A stretch of DNA of 64,000 nt. Source: Novibacillus thermophilus (GTDB lineage Bacteria; Bacillota; Bacilli; Thermoactinomycetales; Novibacillaceae). The stretch covers positions 1,736,001 to 1,800,000 of the forward strand of contig NZ_CP019699.1 of assembly GCF_002005165.1 (NCBI RefSeq), read 5' to 3'. Below the pieces are notes generated by a model. That model did not search any database, was not told where the DNA came from, and was given only the letters and a program-made list of their open reading frames with translations. Positions 56,980-64,000 of this stretch are shown in pieces. The position numbers and the translations under genes are program-made. The number at the start of each line of letters is the position of its first letter. Position 1 is the first letter of the stretch.

Positions 56980-58571
56980 ATGGACGAGCGAAAGAAACTG
57001 TTGTTGATCGTCGCCAGTGTGTTTGTTTGGTCAAGCAGTTTGCTCTTGTGGGGCGGTTGGTGGGTCCACAGGGAGCACGGGTCTGCCGTCAGCGCCCAAG
57101 TTGAAAAGAGCAATCCCCGGACAGGCGGTTCCATCAGCATTCCGCTGTATAACGATGTCCCGCGTTCCATTCGGCCCCTTACACCGGAAAACGAAGCAAC
57201 GGAAACTGTACTGTCTTTCATCTATGAACCCCTCGTGGAAAGGCAGCCAGACGGAACGACGAAAAACGTGCTGGCTGAATCGTGGCAAATGGACGAACAG
57301 GCTGGGACAGTGAGCGTCACTCTGCGAAAGGGTGTCAAGTGGCACGATGGCGAGCCGTTGACGGCCGATGACGTCCTCTATACGTACCACAAGTTGGCAG
57401 ACCCGAATTACAACGGGTCGTACCGTCGACTCGTCCAAGCGATTGCCGGCGTCGAAGACGTTCGATCTGGAAAGGTCAAAACGATTCAAGGCATTACACT
57501 AACCGAAGGCGAGGCGCCGTCACTCACCTTTCAACTGGACGAGGCCCCAGATTCGGTCACTGAACTGTTGCAAATTCCGATTGTTCCCCGTCACCTTCAC
57601 GCAAGTTCTGACGGTGAGCCGGAAACGACACACTTGATCGGAACTGGGCCGTACCGCATGGCCGAAAGGTCGGAGAAATCCGTCATCGAACTGGAAAGGT
57701 TCAGCCAGTATTGGGATGAAGCACCGTCTCTCGACGAAGTGACGTGTCGCACGATGACGTTAGAGGAAGCTGTGACGCAGTTTAAAGAGGGGAAACTGGA
57801 CGTTTTGCCCCAAATGGATGCGACGAACGCTCCAGCGGTACGCGATGGGTTAGACGTGTCCCCCCTGCAGAAAACGGGAGACGTTTTTCACTATGTTGCC
57901 TTTAATCCAATGCAAGACTTGTGGCAAGATGCTACTCTCCGGGCTCAAATGGGACACGTGATTGACAAACAGCAAATTGTCAAACAGTGGTTAAAAGGGT
58001 TCGGCGAAAAAATCGACACACCGCGGGGGATGCAAGTTGAGCGGGCGAAAAAGGATGAGGTGGAACAGGCGCTGAAGGCACTCAGAGAAGAGGAACTAAG
58101 TTTACACTTCACGTCCCAATGGGTGGAGCGGGATGGGTTGGCAGCTCAGTTGAAAAACCAGTGGGAAGCAGCCGGACTGACAGTGGAACTCGTCGAGCAT
58201 GACCATGTGTCAAAACTGGCCAAAGCTGTTCAAACGGGAGACGCCGACCTGTTCTTAATGACGGACTGGGTGAGAGTCGAATCGCGTGCCCTCCTCGACT
58301 GGTGGGAAGAAGACGACTTGCGACAGTGGACGAGCTTGTCGACGAATCAACTGACAACGCTGCTGAGAGAAGCTGCCGAGGCAGAAGGAAAGGAGCGGGA
58401 ACGGATCATGCTCCAATGGAACGAGCAGTTTGTTGAAGAAATGCCCCTAATCCCCTCGTGCGTCCGAAAATGCTCTATTTTGTAAACGACCGGTTGCACG
58501 GGGTGAAGGGGGAACATTTTCGACCCGACAAGCTGTACGTACGCGAATGGTGGGTAGAGGAAAAGGGATAA
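56980..58571 (+). pseudogene. Second peptide-binding protein (family 5), frameshifted at the C-terminus
   Basis: A solute-binding protein of family 5 with VSVTLRKGVKWHDGEPLTADDVLYTYH. Unlike OppA it has no lipobox; it begins with an uncleaved anchor KLLLIVASVFVWSSSLLLWGG. The frame ends at 58485, but one more C in the CCCC run at 58452-58455 gives PLIPLVRPKMLYFVNDRLHG and a 530-residue protein ending at 58571. It has its own ribosome site (AAGGAGAGAACACA) and lies after the opp terminator. It may bind peptides for the same permease, or be a regulator. Confidence 0.8.
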
Positions 58572-58572
58572 C

Positions 58573-58600
58573 CAAAAACAGCTCCTGATCCAGGAGCTGT
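58573..58600 (-). terminator. Terminator of the NifU-type gene
   Basis: ACAGCTCCTG and CAGGAGCTGT form a perfect 10-bp stem; on the minus strand it is followed by TTTTTGG. Confidence 0.85.
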
Positions 58601-58612
58601 CGTCGATGCGAT

Positions 58613-58849
58613 TTACAACACTTGTTCGACTTCCTTAATACCTTCCACTTCTTCCATGAGTGCGCGCTCGATGCCGGCTTTCAGCGTAATCGTGGAAGCA
58701 GGACAGCTTCCGCACGCTCCGAGCAACCTTACTTTGACGACGCCGTCCTCTACGTCTACCAGTTCCACATCGCCGCCGTCACCCTGAATAAAGGGGCGCA
58801 ATTTATCCAGTACTTCTTGCACTTGTATCATTTGTTCAGTCGAAGACAC
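58613..58849 (-). CDS. yutI: NifU-type Fe-S scaffold (YutI-like)
   Basis: A 78-residue protein consisting only of the NifU C-terminal domain: [20 protein letters not shown] and the cluster-binding [16 protein letters not shown] (Cys-x2-Cys). Such Nfu proteins carry 4Fe-4S clusters to targets. GTG 58849 follows GGAAGGAGCGG and is the natural start; the frame is open much further upstream but without signals. It is monocistronic. Confidence 0.92.
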   Translation of the reverse strand: MSSTEQMIQVQEVLDKLRPFIQGDGGDVELVDVEDGVVKVRLLGACGSCPASTITLKAGIERALMEEVEGIKEVEQVL

Positions 58850-58965
58850 TGTTAACCGCTCCTTCCACTTGTATCGCGTCATCCGATACACCCAATGTGC
58901 GACCGATCCTACGTCTTTCTTTATTGTACTCGATTTCCCCGCTGTTGACAATTGGTGTTTCGCTA

Positions 58966-59784
58966 TTACTTCATCCCCGTCAATGTAATGCCTTTGATAA
59001 TGTGCCGCTGCAAAATGAAAAATACGACGAGTAGAGGGACGACCGTCACGGTTGCGCCCGTCATGATCAGATGCCATTGGGACTTGACTTCGCTGGAAGC
59101 GAAAAAGGAAAGGCCGACGGGCAACGTCCGCAGCTCGGGGGACTCGATCACGATTAGCGGCCACAAGAAGGCATTCCAGTTGCTGAGGAACGTAAAGATG
59201 GCCAAAGCCGAAAGGGCTGACCACACTTGTGGAACCGCAATTTTAAAGAAAATCATATACTCGTTCATGCCGTCAATGCGCGCGGCATTGAGAAGGTCGT
59301 CCGGGATAGTTTCCATGAACTGTTTCATTAAAAACACTCCGAATCCAGTCATGAGACCGGGAAAGAGAATGCCCCAGTACGTGTCTGTCCAGCCCAGTTC
59401 GGTGCTCATCATGTACCAGGGGATAATCAGCATTTCTGTCGGCACCATGAGCGTACTCAGTATCGCGATAAAAATGATGGATCTGCCGACAAAGCGAAAT
59501 TTCGCAATAATGTAGCCGACCAGTGTGTCAAAAAACGTGACGCTTACGGTCGTCAAGACGGCGATGACGATACTGTTCAAAAACCACCTCAAAAAGGCAC
59601 TCTCTTCCATGATCGTTTTGTAGTTTTCCAAGGTCGGGTGTTCGGGAATGAGGTTCAATGTGTAAACGTCCATTGGAGACTTTAACGACGTTGAAAACAT
59701 CCAGATGAACGGAAACACCATTACGACAGCCCCGATCGAGAGTAAAGTGTAAGTCAGTAGGTTGCTTGCGGTAGACCGGTACAC
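58966..59784 (-). CDS. Sugar ABC transporter permease, MalG-type
   Basis: A 272-residue inner membrane permease with six helices and the coupling segment [21 protein letters not shown] (EAA loop). Start GTG 59784 follows GGGGGGAAG and lies just after the upstream permease gene; a TTG start at 59808 would overlap it and lacks a ribosome site. Substrate probably an oligosaccharide or galacturonide, given the GH4 glycosidase of the operon. Confidence 0.92.
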   Translation of the reverse strand: MYRSTASNLLTYTLLSIGAVVMVFPFIWMFSTSLKSPMDVYTLNLIPEHPTLENYKTIMEESAFLRWFLNSIVIAVLTTVSVTFFDTLVGYIIAKFRFVGRSIIFIAILSTLMVPTEMLIIPWYMMSTELGWTDTYWGILFPGLMTGFGVFLMKQFMETIPDDLLNAARIDGMNEYMIFFKIAVPQVWSALSALAIFTFLSNWNAFLWPLIVIESPELRTLPVGLSFFASSEVKSQWHLIMTGATVTVVPLLVVFFILQRHIIKGITLTGMK

Positions 59785-59797
59785 CGTTTCTTCCCCC

Positions 59798-60745
59798 CTA
59801 GTAATCAAATTTCTTGGTCAACACTTTCATCTGAAACAGTGTCAGGGCGAGGATAAACAGGAACAACAGTACCGTCGCAGCCGCTGCCATCCCCATGTCA
59901 AACTGCCTGAACGCCAGTTGATAAATGTACACGACAACGGTGATGGTGGAGTGGAGAGGACCGCCAATGCCGTCAGAACTCATGTTGATGACTTGTGTAA
60001 AAGAGACTTGAATAAAATTAATGCTGCCAATTACGGCTGAAAAGACAATCGTCGGATTGAGGAGGGGAAGGGTGACATATCGCAATTTCTGCCACGCACT
60101 GGCGCCATCGATCACGGCTGCCTCGTAGTACAGCTGTGGAATGTTTTCCAAACCGGCGAGAAAAATGACCATCTGGAAACCGAGGGCTTGCCAGATCATG
60201 ACGCCGATGATGACGAAAATGGCCTGGTCGGGTGAATTGAGGAAAGGCTGAGGGTCCATCCCCATGTTCACCAGGATATCGTTAACGAATCCGTTCTCCA
60301 TTAGAAGCCATTGAAAGACCCAGCTCACGGCAACAATGCTCGTCACGTACGGAATGAAGTAAATCGTTCGAAACAAACCGGAAAAAAGGCGAACTCTATG
60401 TAAGAGAAGGGCGACTGCGAAACCGAACACGAGTTGGCCTAAGACGCCTAACACAATGTAAAGGAACGTGTTGTACAGCGATTTGAGGAAGACTTCGTCC
60501 TCAAACAGCGCTCTGTAGTTTTCCAAACCGATGAAAGCAGGGTCTTCGGGGGAAAGAATGTCCCACTCTCGGAAACTGACATTAAACGTGAAAAAGGTCG
60601 GGAATAGGCGAATGCAAGCGTAGAAAACAAGAGGGATCAACAGACATGAATAGACGAACACGTATTTTTGGTGCTTGAGCTTTAACTGAAACCGCCGTGG
60701 GCGCCCTTTGTTCGTCTGTTTTGTGGAAAGATGGGGTTGTGTCAA
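59798..60745 (-). CDS. Sugar ABC transporter permease, MalF-type
   Basis: A 315-residue permease with six helices and the coupling loop YEAAVIDGASAWQKLRYVTLP. It starts with TTG 60745, five bases behind AAAGGAGGTG; longer starts lie across the hairpin at 60781-60809. Second permease of the operon. Confidence 0.92.
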   Translation of the reverse strand: MTQPHLSTKQTNKGRPRRFQLKLKHQKYVFVYSCLLIPLVFYACIRLFPTFFTFNVSFREWDILSPEDPAFIGLENYRALFEDEVFLKSLYNTFLYIVLGVLGQLVFGFAVALLLHRVRLFSGLFRTIYFIPYVTSIVAVSWVFQWLLMENGFVNDILVNMGMDPQPFLNSPDQAIFVIIGVMIWQALGFQMVIFLAGLENIPQLYYEAAVIDGASAWQKLRYVTLPLLNPTIVFSAVIGSINFIQVSFTQVINMSSDGIGGPLHSTITVVVYIYQLAFRQFDMGMAAAATVLLFLFILALTLFQMKVLTKKFDY

Positions 60746-60780
60746 CCGTGCACCTCCTTTAATTACCGTCATCCTGGAAG

Positions 60781-60809
60781 GACCTTGCCAAATGGCCTTT
60801 GGCAAGGTC
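60781..60809 (-). other. Intercistronic stem-loop after the sugar-binding protein gene
   Basis: GACCTTGCCAAA pairs with TTTGGCAAGGTC around five bases, without a T-run. It separates the binding-protein gene from the permeases, as in the opp operon. Confidence 0.75.
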
Positions 60810-60818
60810 TAAAGCGTC

Positions 60819-62114
60819 TCACTGTTTTCCTTGCCAATAGTCGTCGTACAGTACTTGCGTCTTCTGTACGAGTTCTTTAAAAGCTTCTTCCGGGGATGCG
60901 CCTTCGAGTAAAACTCTGTCGGCCGCTTGCATAATCAGGTCCCGTTCTCCCATTTCGTCAACAGAAAAATGGGAGACGGCATACGGGAGTTGTTCGATAA
61001 ACGGACCGTATATGTCGTCTTCGACATACTTGTCTTGCATGGCAACAGACTCTTTGGCAGGCAATTCGCCGATTTCGTCCGTCCACTTTTCCATGACTTC
61101 ATCACTTGTCAAAAACTGGAGAAACTTGACCGACGCCTCCAGTTTTTCGCCATCGACCCCCGCTGTAACGCCGTTACTCCAGAAGGAAGCACTCGTGGAC
61201 TTTTCGTCTTGGGCTGGTAGCGGAGCAATACCGTAATGGAGGTCAGGCGCTTCCTCCTGTAACGTTCCGATGCGGAAGGAGCCGTCTACGTTCATCGCAG
61301 CTTTTCCTGTTGAAAAGGCCGTGATGTCGTCTGTGTAGAAACCCAGTTTCGACGTGCCCAGTTCTGTCGGGAAACTGATCCAGTACTTAAACGCTTCAAG
61401 TCCTTCAGGTCCATCTCCCCAAACGACCGTTTTACGGTCATCGCTTAAGACGCGCCCGCCCGCTTGGTACGTCAAACCGTCACGCAACCAGTTGTTTCCC
61501 TGTTGACCGGGTTCCCACGCTAATCCCGACTGTTCGAGACGATTACTGCCGTCCGTTTTGGTCAGTTTGACAGCGTATTCCGCCAGCTCATCCCACGTTT
61601 CAGGCGGAGAGTTCGGGTCAAGGCCCGCTTCTTCGAACAAATCTTTGTTAAAGAACAGTGCGAGGGTGCGAACCGCTGTCGGTATGGACCAGTATTCACC
61701 GTCAAGTTTGACTGCTTCGACCAGTGGAAAAAACTCACTCTCTATTTTTTCGTGGGGAAATGCATCTCGTGGCAACGGTTGCAAGTACCCGGAATCGACG
61801 TACTGCGGGACCCAGCCGTGAAACAGATTGATCACGTCCGGTCCTTTACCTGCGGGCACTTGAGCCGCGACCTTTTCGTTAAACTGCTCGTAAGGGAAAG
61901 TGGTTTGCTTGACTTGAATCCCTGGGTTTTCCGCTTCAAATTCTTCAATCAATTCATTTATCAACTCGACTTTGGCATCGAAGTGATACTGCCAGTACTC
62001 AATTTGAACGACATCCGCATTCTCAGTGTCACCGGTCGTTTCTTGGCCGCCGGAGCACGCGGTGAACGCGACAAAAACGGCTAGACTTAACAACCACCTT
62101 TTTTTTCTCAACAC
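60819..62114 (-). CDS. Sugar ABC transporter substrate-binding lipoprotein
   Basis: A 431-residue family 1 (MalE-like) binding protein. Signal peptide ending AFTAC, then EYWQYHFDAKVELINELIEEFEAENPGI and NLFHGWVPQYVDSGYLQPL; the C-terminal half has the DGSFRIGTLQEEAP hinge strand. GTG 62114 follows AAAGGAGAGGATATCG. Related binding proteins with GH4 partners take up oligosaccharides or uronides (LplA group). Confidence 0.9.
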   Translation of the reverse strand: MLRKKRWLLSLAVFVAFTACSGGQETTGDTENADVVQIEYWQYHFDAKVELINELIEEFEAENPGIQVKQTTFPYEQFNEKVAAQVPAGKGPDVINLFHGWVPQYVDSGYLQPLPRDAFPHEKIESEFFPLVEAVKLDGEYWSIPTAVRTLALFFNKDLFEEAGLDPNSPPETWDELAEYAVKLTKTDGSNRLEQSGLAWEPGQQGNNWLRDGLTYQAGGRVLSDDRKTVVWGDGPEGLEAFKYWISFPTELGTSKLGFYTDDITAFSTGKAAMNVDGSFRIGTLQEEAPDLHYGIAPLPAQDEKSTSASFWSNGVTAGVDGEKLEASVKFLQFLTSDEVMEKWTDEIGELPAKESVAMQDKYVEDDIYGPFIEQLPYAVSHFSVDEMGERDLIMQAADRVLLEGASPEEAFKELVQKTQVLYDDYWQGKQ

Positions 62115-62157
62115 CGATATCCTCTCCTTTGAGTGATTTGGTGAAGTCCTTTCTCTT

Positions 62158-63339
62158 CTACGGTTTGAGCGGAGAATCGTGTTCCCTCAAACATAGGGCA
62201 GCAGCGCCTATGAGCGACACGTGTTCCAAATGTGTCACGTACACATCTGTCACAAAAGGGAGGTGCTTTTCGATGAACCCTCGGATTTTCGGAAGGAACC
62301 AAGCGCCTGATTTGGAAATACCACCTCCTAACACGACACATTCGGGGTTAAACAGGGCGATGACGTTGACAAGGGCGACCGCAATGTGGGAGACGGCTTC
62401 GTCGACAGCGTTCAGTGCCAGTTCATCCCCTTGCATCGCGGCCTGAAAAGTGTCCTTCGCTGTCCACTGGCGCCGTTCAGGTTGTGTGTCGGCCATTTTT
62501 TTGACGATAGAAGGCCCGCCGACGTGGCTCTCTAAAAAACCGTAACCGGAAAAAACGGGATCGTACGCCTCTGCTCTCTTTTTGTCTGTGATCATATACC
62601 CGATTTCACCTGCGGCGAAAGACGAACCCCGGTACAGGCGACCGTTCAGAATAATGCCGCACCCGACACCCGTTCCCAGTGTGATCAAAATGACGTTTTG
62701 TTTGCTTTTGGCCGCACCTTTCCACTGTTCACCGAGCACGGCGACGTTCACATCGTTGTCAACGTAGACAGGTAAGGGGAGCTGTTCGCTTAAACGATCT
62801 CTTAAAGGGTAGTTTTTCCACCCGAGGCTGGGGGCTTCAAAAACGGCTCCGTTGCGTACATCCGTGATGCCGGGAACTCCGACCCCGACAGCCATAATAT
62901 GCTTGTGAGACAAACCGCACTTTTGTATCAGACGGGACACTTCGCTGCTTATAGCCGATGTGAAGTCGTCTTGCACATACTCTTGCGTGGAGAGCTGTTT
63001 CAAGGAGACGAGCTCCCCTTCGAGGTTCATGATTCCGACGTCCGTTGACGTGCCTCCGATGTCGATGCCCACGATGTATTTAGCGTTACGGTTGAAATAC
63101 AGGCGGTACGGTTTTCTACCGCCTGACGCGCTGGCAAATGTGCTTTCCTTCTCGGTTATCCAGCCTTCCTTCAACAATTCTTCGACGATATTTGAAACCG
63201 TCGGTTTACTAATATTCAGGGCCTTTGAAATACTTGCCCGGGATTGCCCTTCAGAGTCTCGAATATACGTGAGCACCTTTTTTTTGTTTAAGTACTTTAA
63301 GTAGTTTGGGCGTGCGTGTGTGTTGTCGTGAGTGATCAT
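62158..63339 (-). CDS. ROK family transcriptional regulator
   Basis: A 393-residue ROK repressor: N-terminal winged helix (QSRASISKALNISKPTVSNIVEELLKEGWI), then the sugar-kinase-like domain with VGIDIGGTSTDVGIMNLEGE, VGVPGITD, LGTGVGCGIILNG. The zinc motif of ROK kinases (C-x-C-G-x2-G-C-x-E) is not seen, which fits a regulator. ATG 63339 follows GAGAGGAGG. Probable repressor of this sugar operon, relieved by its substrate. Confidence 0.93.
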   Translation of the reverse strand: MITHDNTHARPNYLKYLNKKKVLTYIRDSEGQSRASISKALNISKPTVSNIVEELLKEGWITEKESTFASASGGRKPYRLYFNRNAKYIVGIDIGGTSTDVGIMNLEGELVSLKQLSTQEYVQDDFTSAISSEVSRLIQKCGLSHKHIMAVGVGVPGITDVRNGAVFEAPSLGWKNYPLRDRLSEQLPLPVYVDNDVNVAVLGEQWKGAAKSKQNVILITLGTGVGCGIILNGRLYRGSSFAAGEIGYMITDKKRAEAYDPVFSGYGFLESHVGGPSIVKKMADTQPERRQWTAKDTFQAAMQGDELALNAVDEAVSHIAVALVNVIALFNPECVVLGGGISKSGAWFLPKIRGFIEKHLPFVTDVYVTHLEHVSLIGAAALCLREHDSPLKP

Positions 63340-63360
63340 GCGTACCTCCTCTCAGGACGG

Positions 63361-64000
63361 TCAAGCTGTTTCAAAAAATTGCGGCAGATACGGTCTGTTC
63401 ACCTCCATTAGTTCGTCAAAGAGGTTGAGGGCTGCTTTTGCACTCGGGACGTTCGGATCCGTGAGCAAAGCTTGAATGGCAAGGTTTTTATCTCCTTCCA
63501 CGCCTGCTGCCACTGCCAGTTGCTGTACGTGAATCTGAGCGGAACAGAGGGAGGCGATCCCTTGAGGCAGTTCTCCGAGGGAAAGCCCGTTAATTCCGTT
63601 GCCACTGACGATAACCGGGATCTCGACAATGGCGTCCTCGGGCAAATTTCGGATATAGCCCTGATTGGGGACGTTGGCCGACAGAATTAAAGCGTTTGTG
63701 TTGCACGTCATTCCTTTGATAATGTCAAAGGCCGCTTCGACAGACGGAGAGATCAGCCGGTTGTCAATGGGCACTGTCCCATTCACGATGCCGTCAATCA
63801 CTTGGGCCGTATTTCGGCGACGCGATTCGTAATGTGCGAAGTCATATCCTTCTGTGCCCATCATCTCGTGGGCGTAAGGGAAAAATTCGCCGAGATGGTC
63901 GTCCCCGGAGGTGGGAAAGAGCCCGAAATGGCGAAAGACAAATCGGGACAGTTTTTCGAAGGCAGGGTCGTAGTCTTTTTCTTTTTCCCGCAGGAGGGGG
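63361..64000 (-). CDS. GH4 family glycosidase, C-terminal part
   Basis: Partial: the gene runs off the window at its 5' side, leaving about 212 residues. The fragment includes GLFPTSGDDHLGEFFPYAHE, a conserved catalytic-region segment of NAD- and Mn-dependent GH4 enzymes (alpha-galactosidase, alpha-glucosidase, galacturonidase), and the C-terminal helical domain. Within GH4 it looks closest to the LplD/alpha-galacturonidase or alpha-galactosidase groups. It is the first gene of the minus-strand operon seen here. Confidence 0.85.
   Translation of the reverse strand, partial: PLLREKEKDYDPAFEKLSRFVFRHFGLFPTSGDDHLGEFFPYAHEMMGTEGYDFAHYESRRRNTAQVIDGIVNGTVPIDNRLISPSVEAAFDIIKGMTCNTNALILSANVPNQGYIRNLPEDAIVEIPVIVSGNGINGLSLGELPQGIASLCSAQIHVQQLAVAAGVEGDKNLAIQALLTDPNVPSAKAALNLFDELMEVNRPYLPQFFETA

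Noticed and set aside
13885-58571. Programmed frameshifting or phase variation at the four C/G runs
   Set aside because: Four-base runs are too short for slipped-strand phase variation and no slippery heptamer or downstream pseudoknot was apparent.

Overview
The window is a chromosomal segment of an endospore-forming member of the Bacilli. The evidence is the neighbourhood genes themselves: sufCDSUB next to metNIQ, the yun and yut gene families of Bacillus, the spore genes lytH, yunB, yutC/yhcN-type, yutH and a racA-like gene, plus csrA-flagellin. Strong AGGAGG-type ribosome sites, frequent GTG/TTG starts and a fairly high G+C content suggest a relative of the Thermoactinomycetaceae/thermophilic Bacillales (inference only; no 16S gene is present).

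Layout. 1-2.9 kb: SAM-I riboswitch, then metN-metI-metQ (methionine ABC importer). 3-9.3 kb: a CMD/AhpD-like protein, a 600-base gene-poor stretch, then sufC-sufD-sufS-sufU-sufB (Fe-S cluster assembly) behind a promoter overlapped by a Fur-like box. 9.4-11.3 kb: a full-length group IIC intron with its reverse transcriptase, placed directly behind a strong terminator hairpin. 11.4-12.6 kb: a sigma-D promoter driving a short csrA and a flagellin gene whose leader carries a CsrA-type hairpin. 13-17.5 kb: yunF, yunE (frameshifted), yunD, queT-like, a DUF6154-type gene and yunC. 18-21 kb: SDR, DUF420 (yozB-like), an unrecognised secreted protein and a small membrane protein. 21.2-25 kb: methylcitrate cycle genes (citrate/methylcitrate synthase, PrpD, PrpB). 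25.1-29 kb: marR with a perfect dyad operator and a frameshifted MMPL transporter gene. 29.1-44.5 kb: housekeeping and sporulation genes (yunB, a sodium symporter with its small MetS-like subunit, lytH, lipA, yutC, yutD, yutE, a SufR-like regulator, peroxiredoxin, HxlR/YceI divergent pair, methyltransferase/MBL pair, pgpA, SDR, yutH). 45-49.3 kb: glcF-glcD with a divergent GntR-type regulator. 49.4-51 kb: an intact IS1380-family element with a 5-base target duplication. 51.2-58.6 kb: oligopeptide ABC transporter operon plus a second binding protein. 58.6-64 kb: a NifU-type scaffold and a minus-strand sugar operon (GH4 glycosidase, ROK regulator, binding lipoprotein, two permeases).

How it works together. 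The methionine importer is controlled by SAM-sensing transcription termination; the Suf machinery probably by iron or peroxide. Further Fe-S related functions (SufR-like regulator, NifU-type scaffold, LipA) lie elsewhere in the window. Several regulators (MarR, HxlR, GntR) sit next to a promoter with a visible palindrome just downstream of the -10 box, which suggests local autoregulation. Both binding-protein genes of the ABC operons are followed by a strong stem-loop without a U-tract, an arrangement that usually raises binding protein over permease.

Four genes (yunE, the MMPL gene, oppD, the distal peptide-binding protein) are each broken by the same type of change: a run of four C or G where the conserved reading frame needs five. 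This pattern looks more like systematic homopolymer miscalls than four independent pseudogenes. I see no tRNA, rRNA or CRISPR array.
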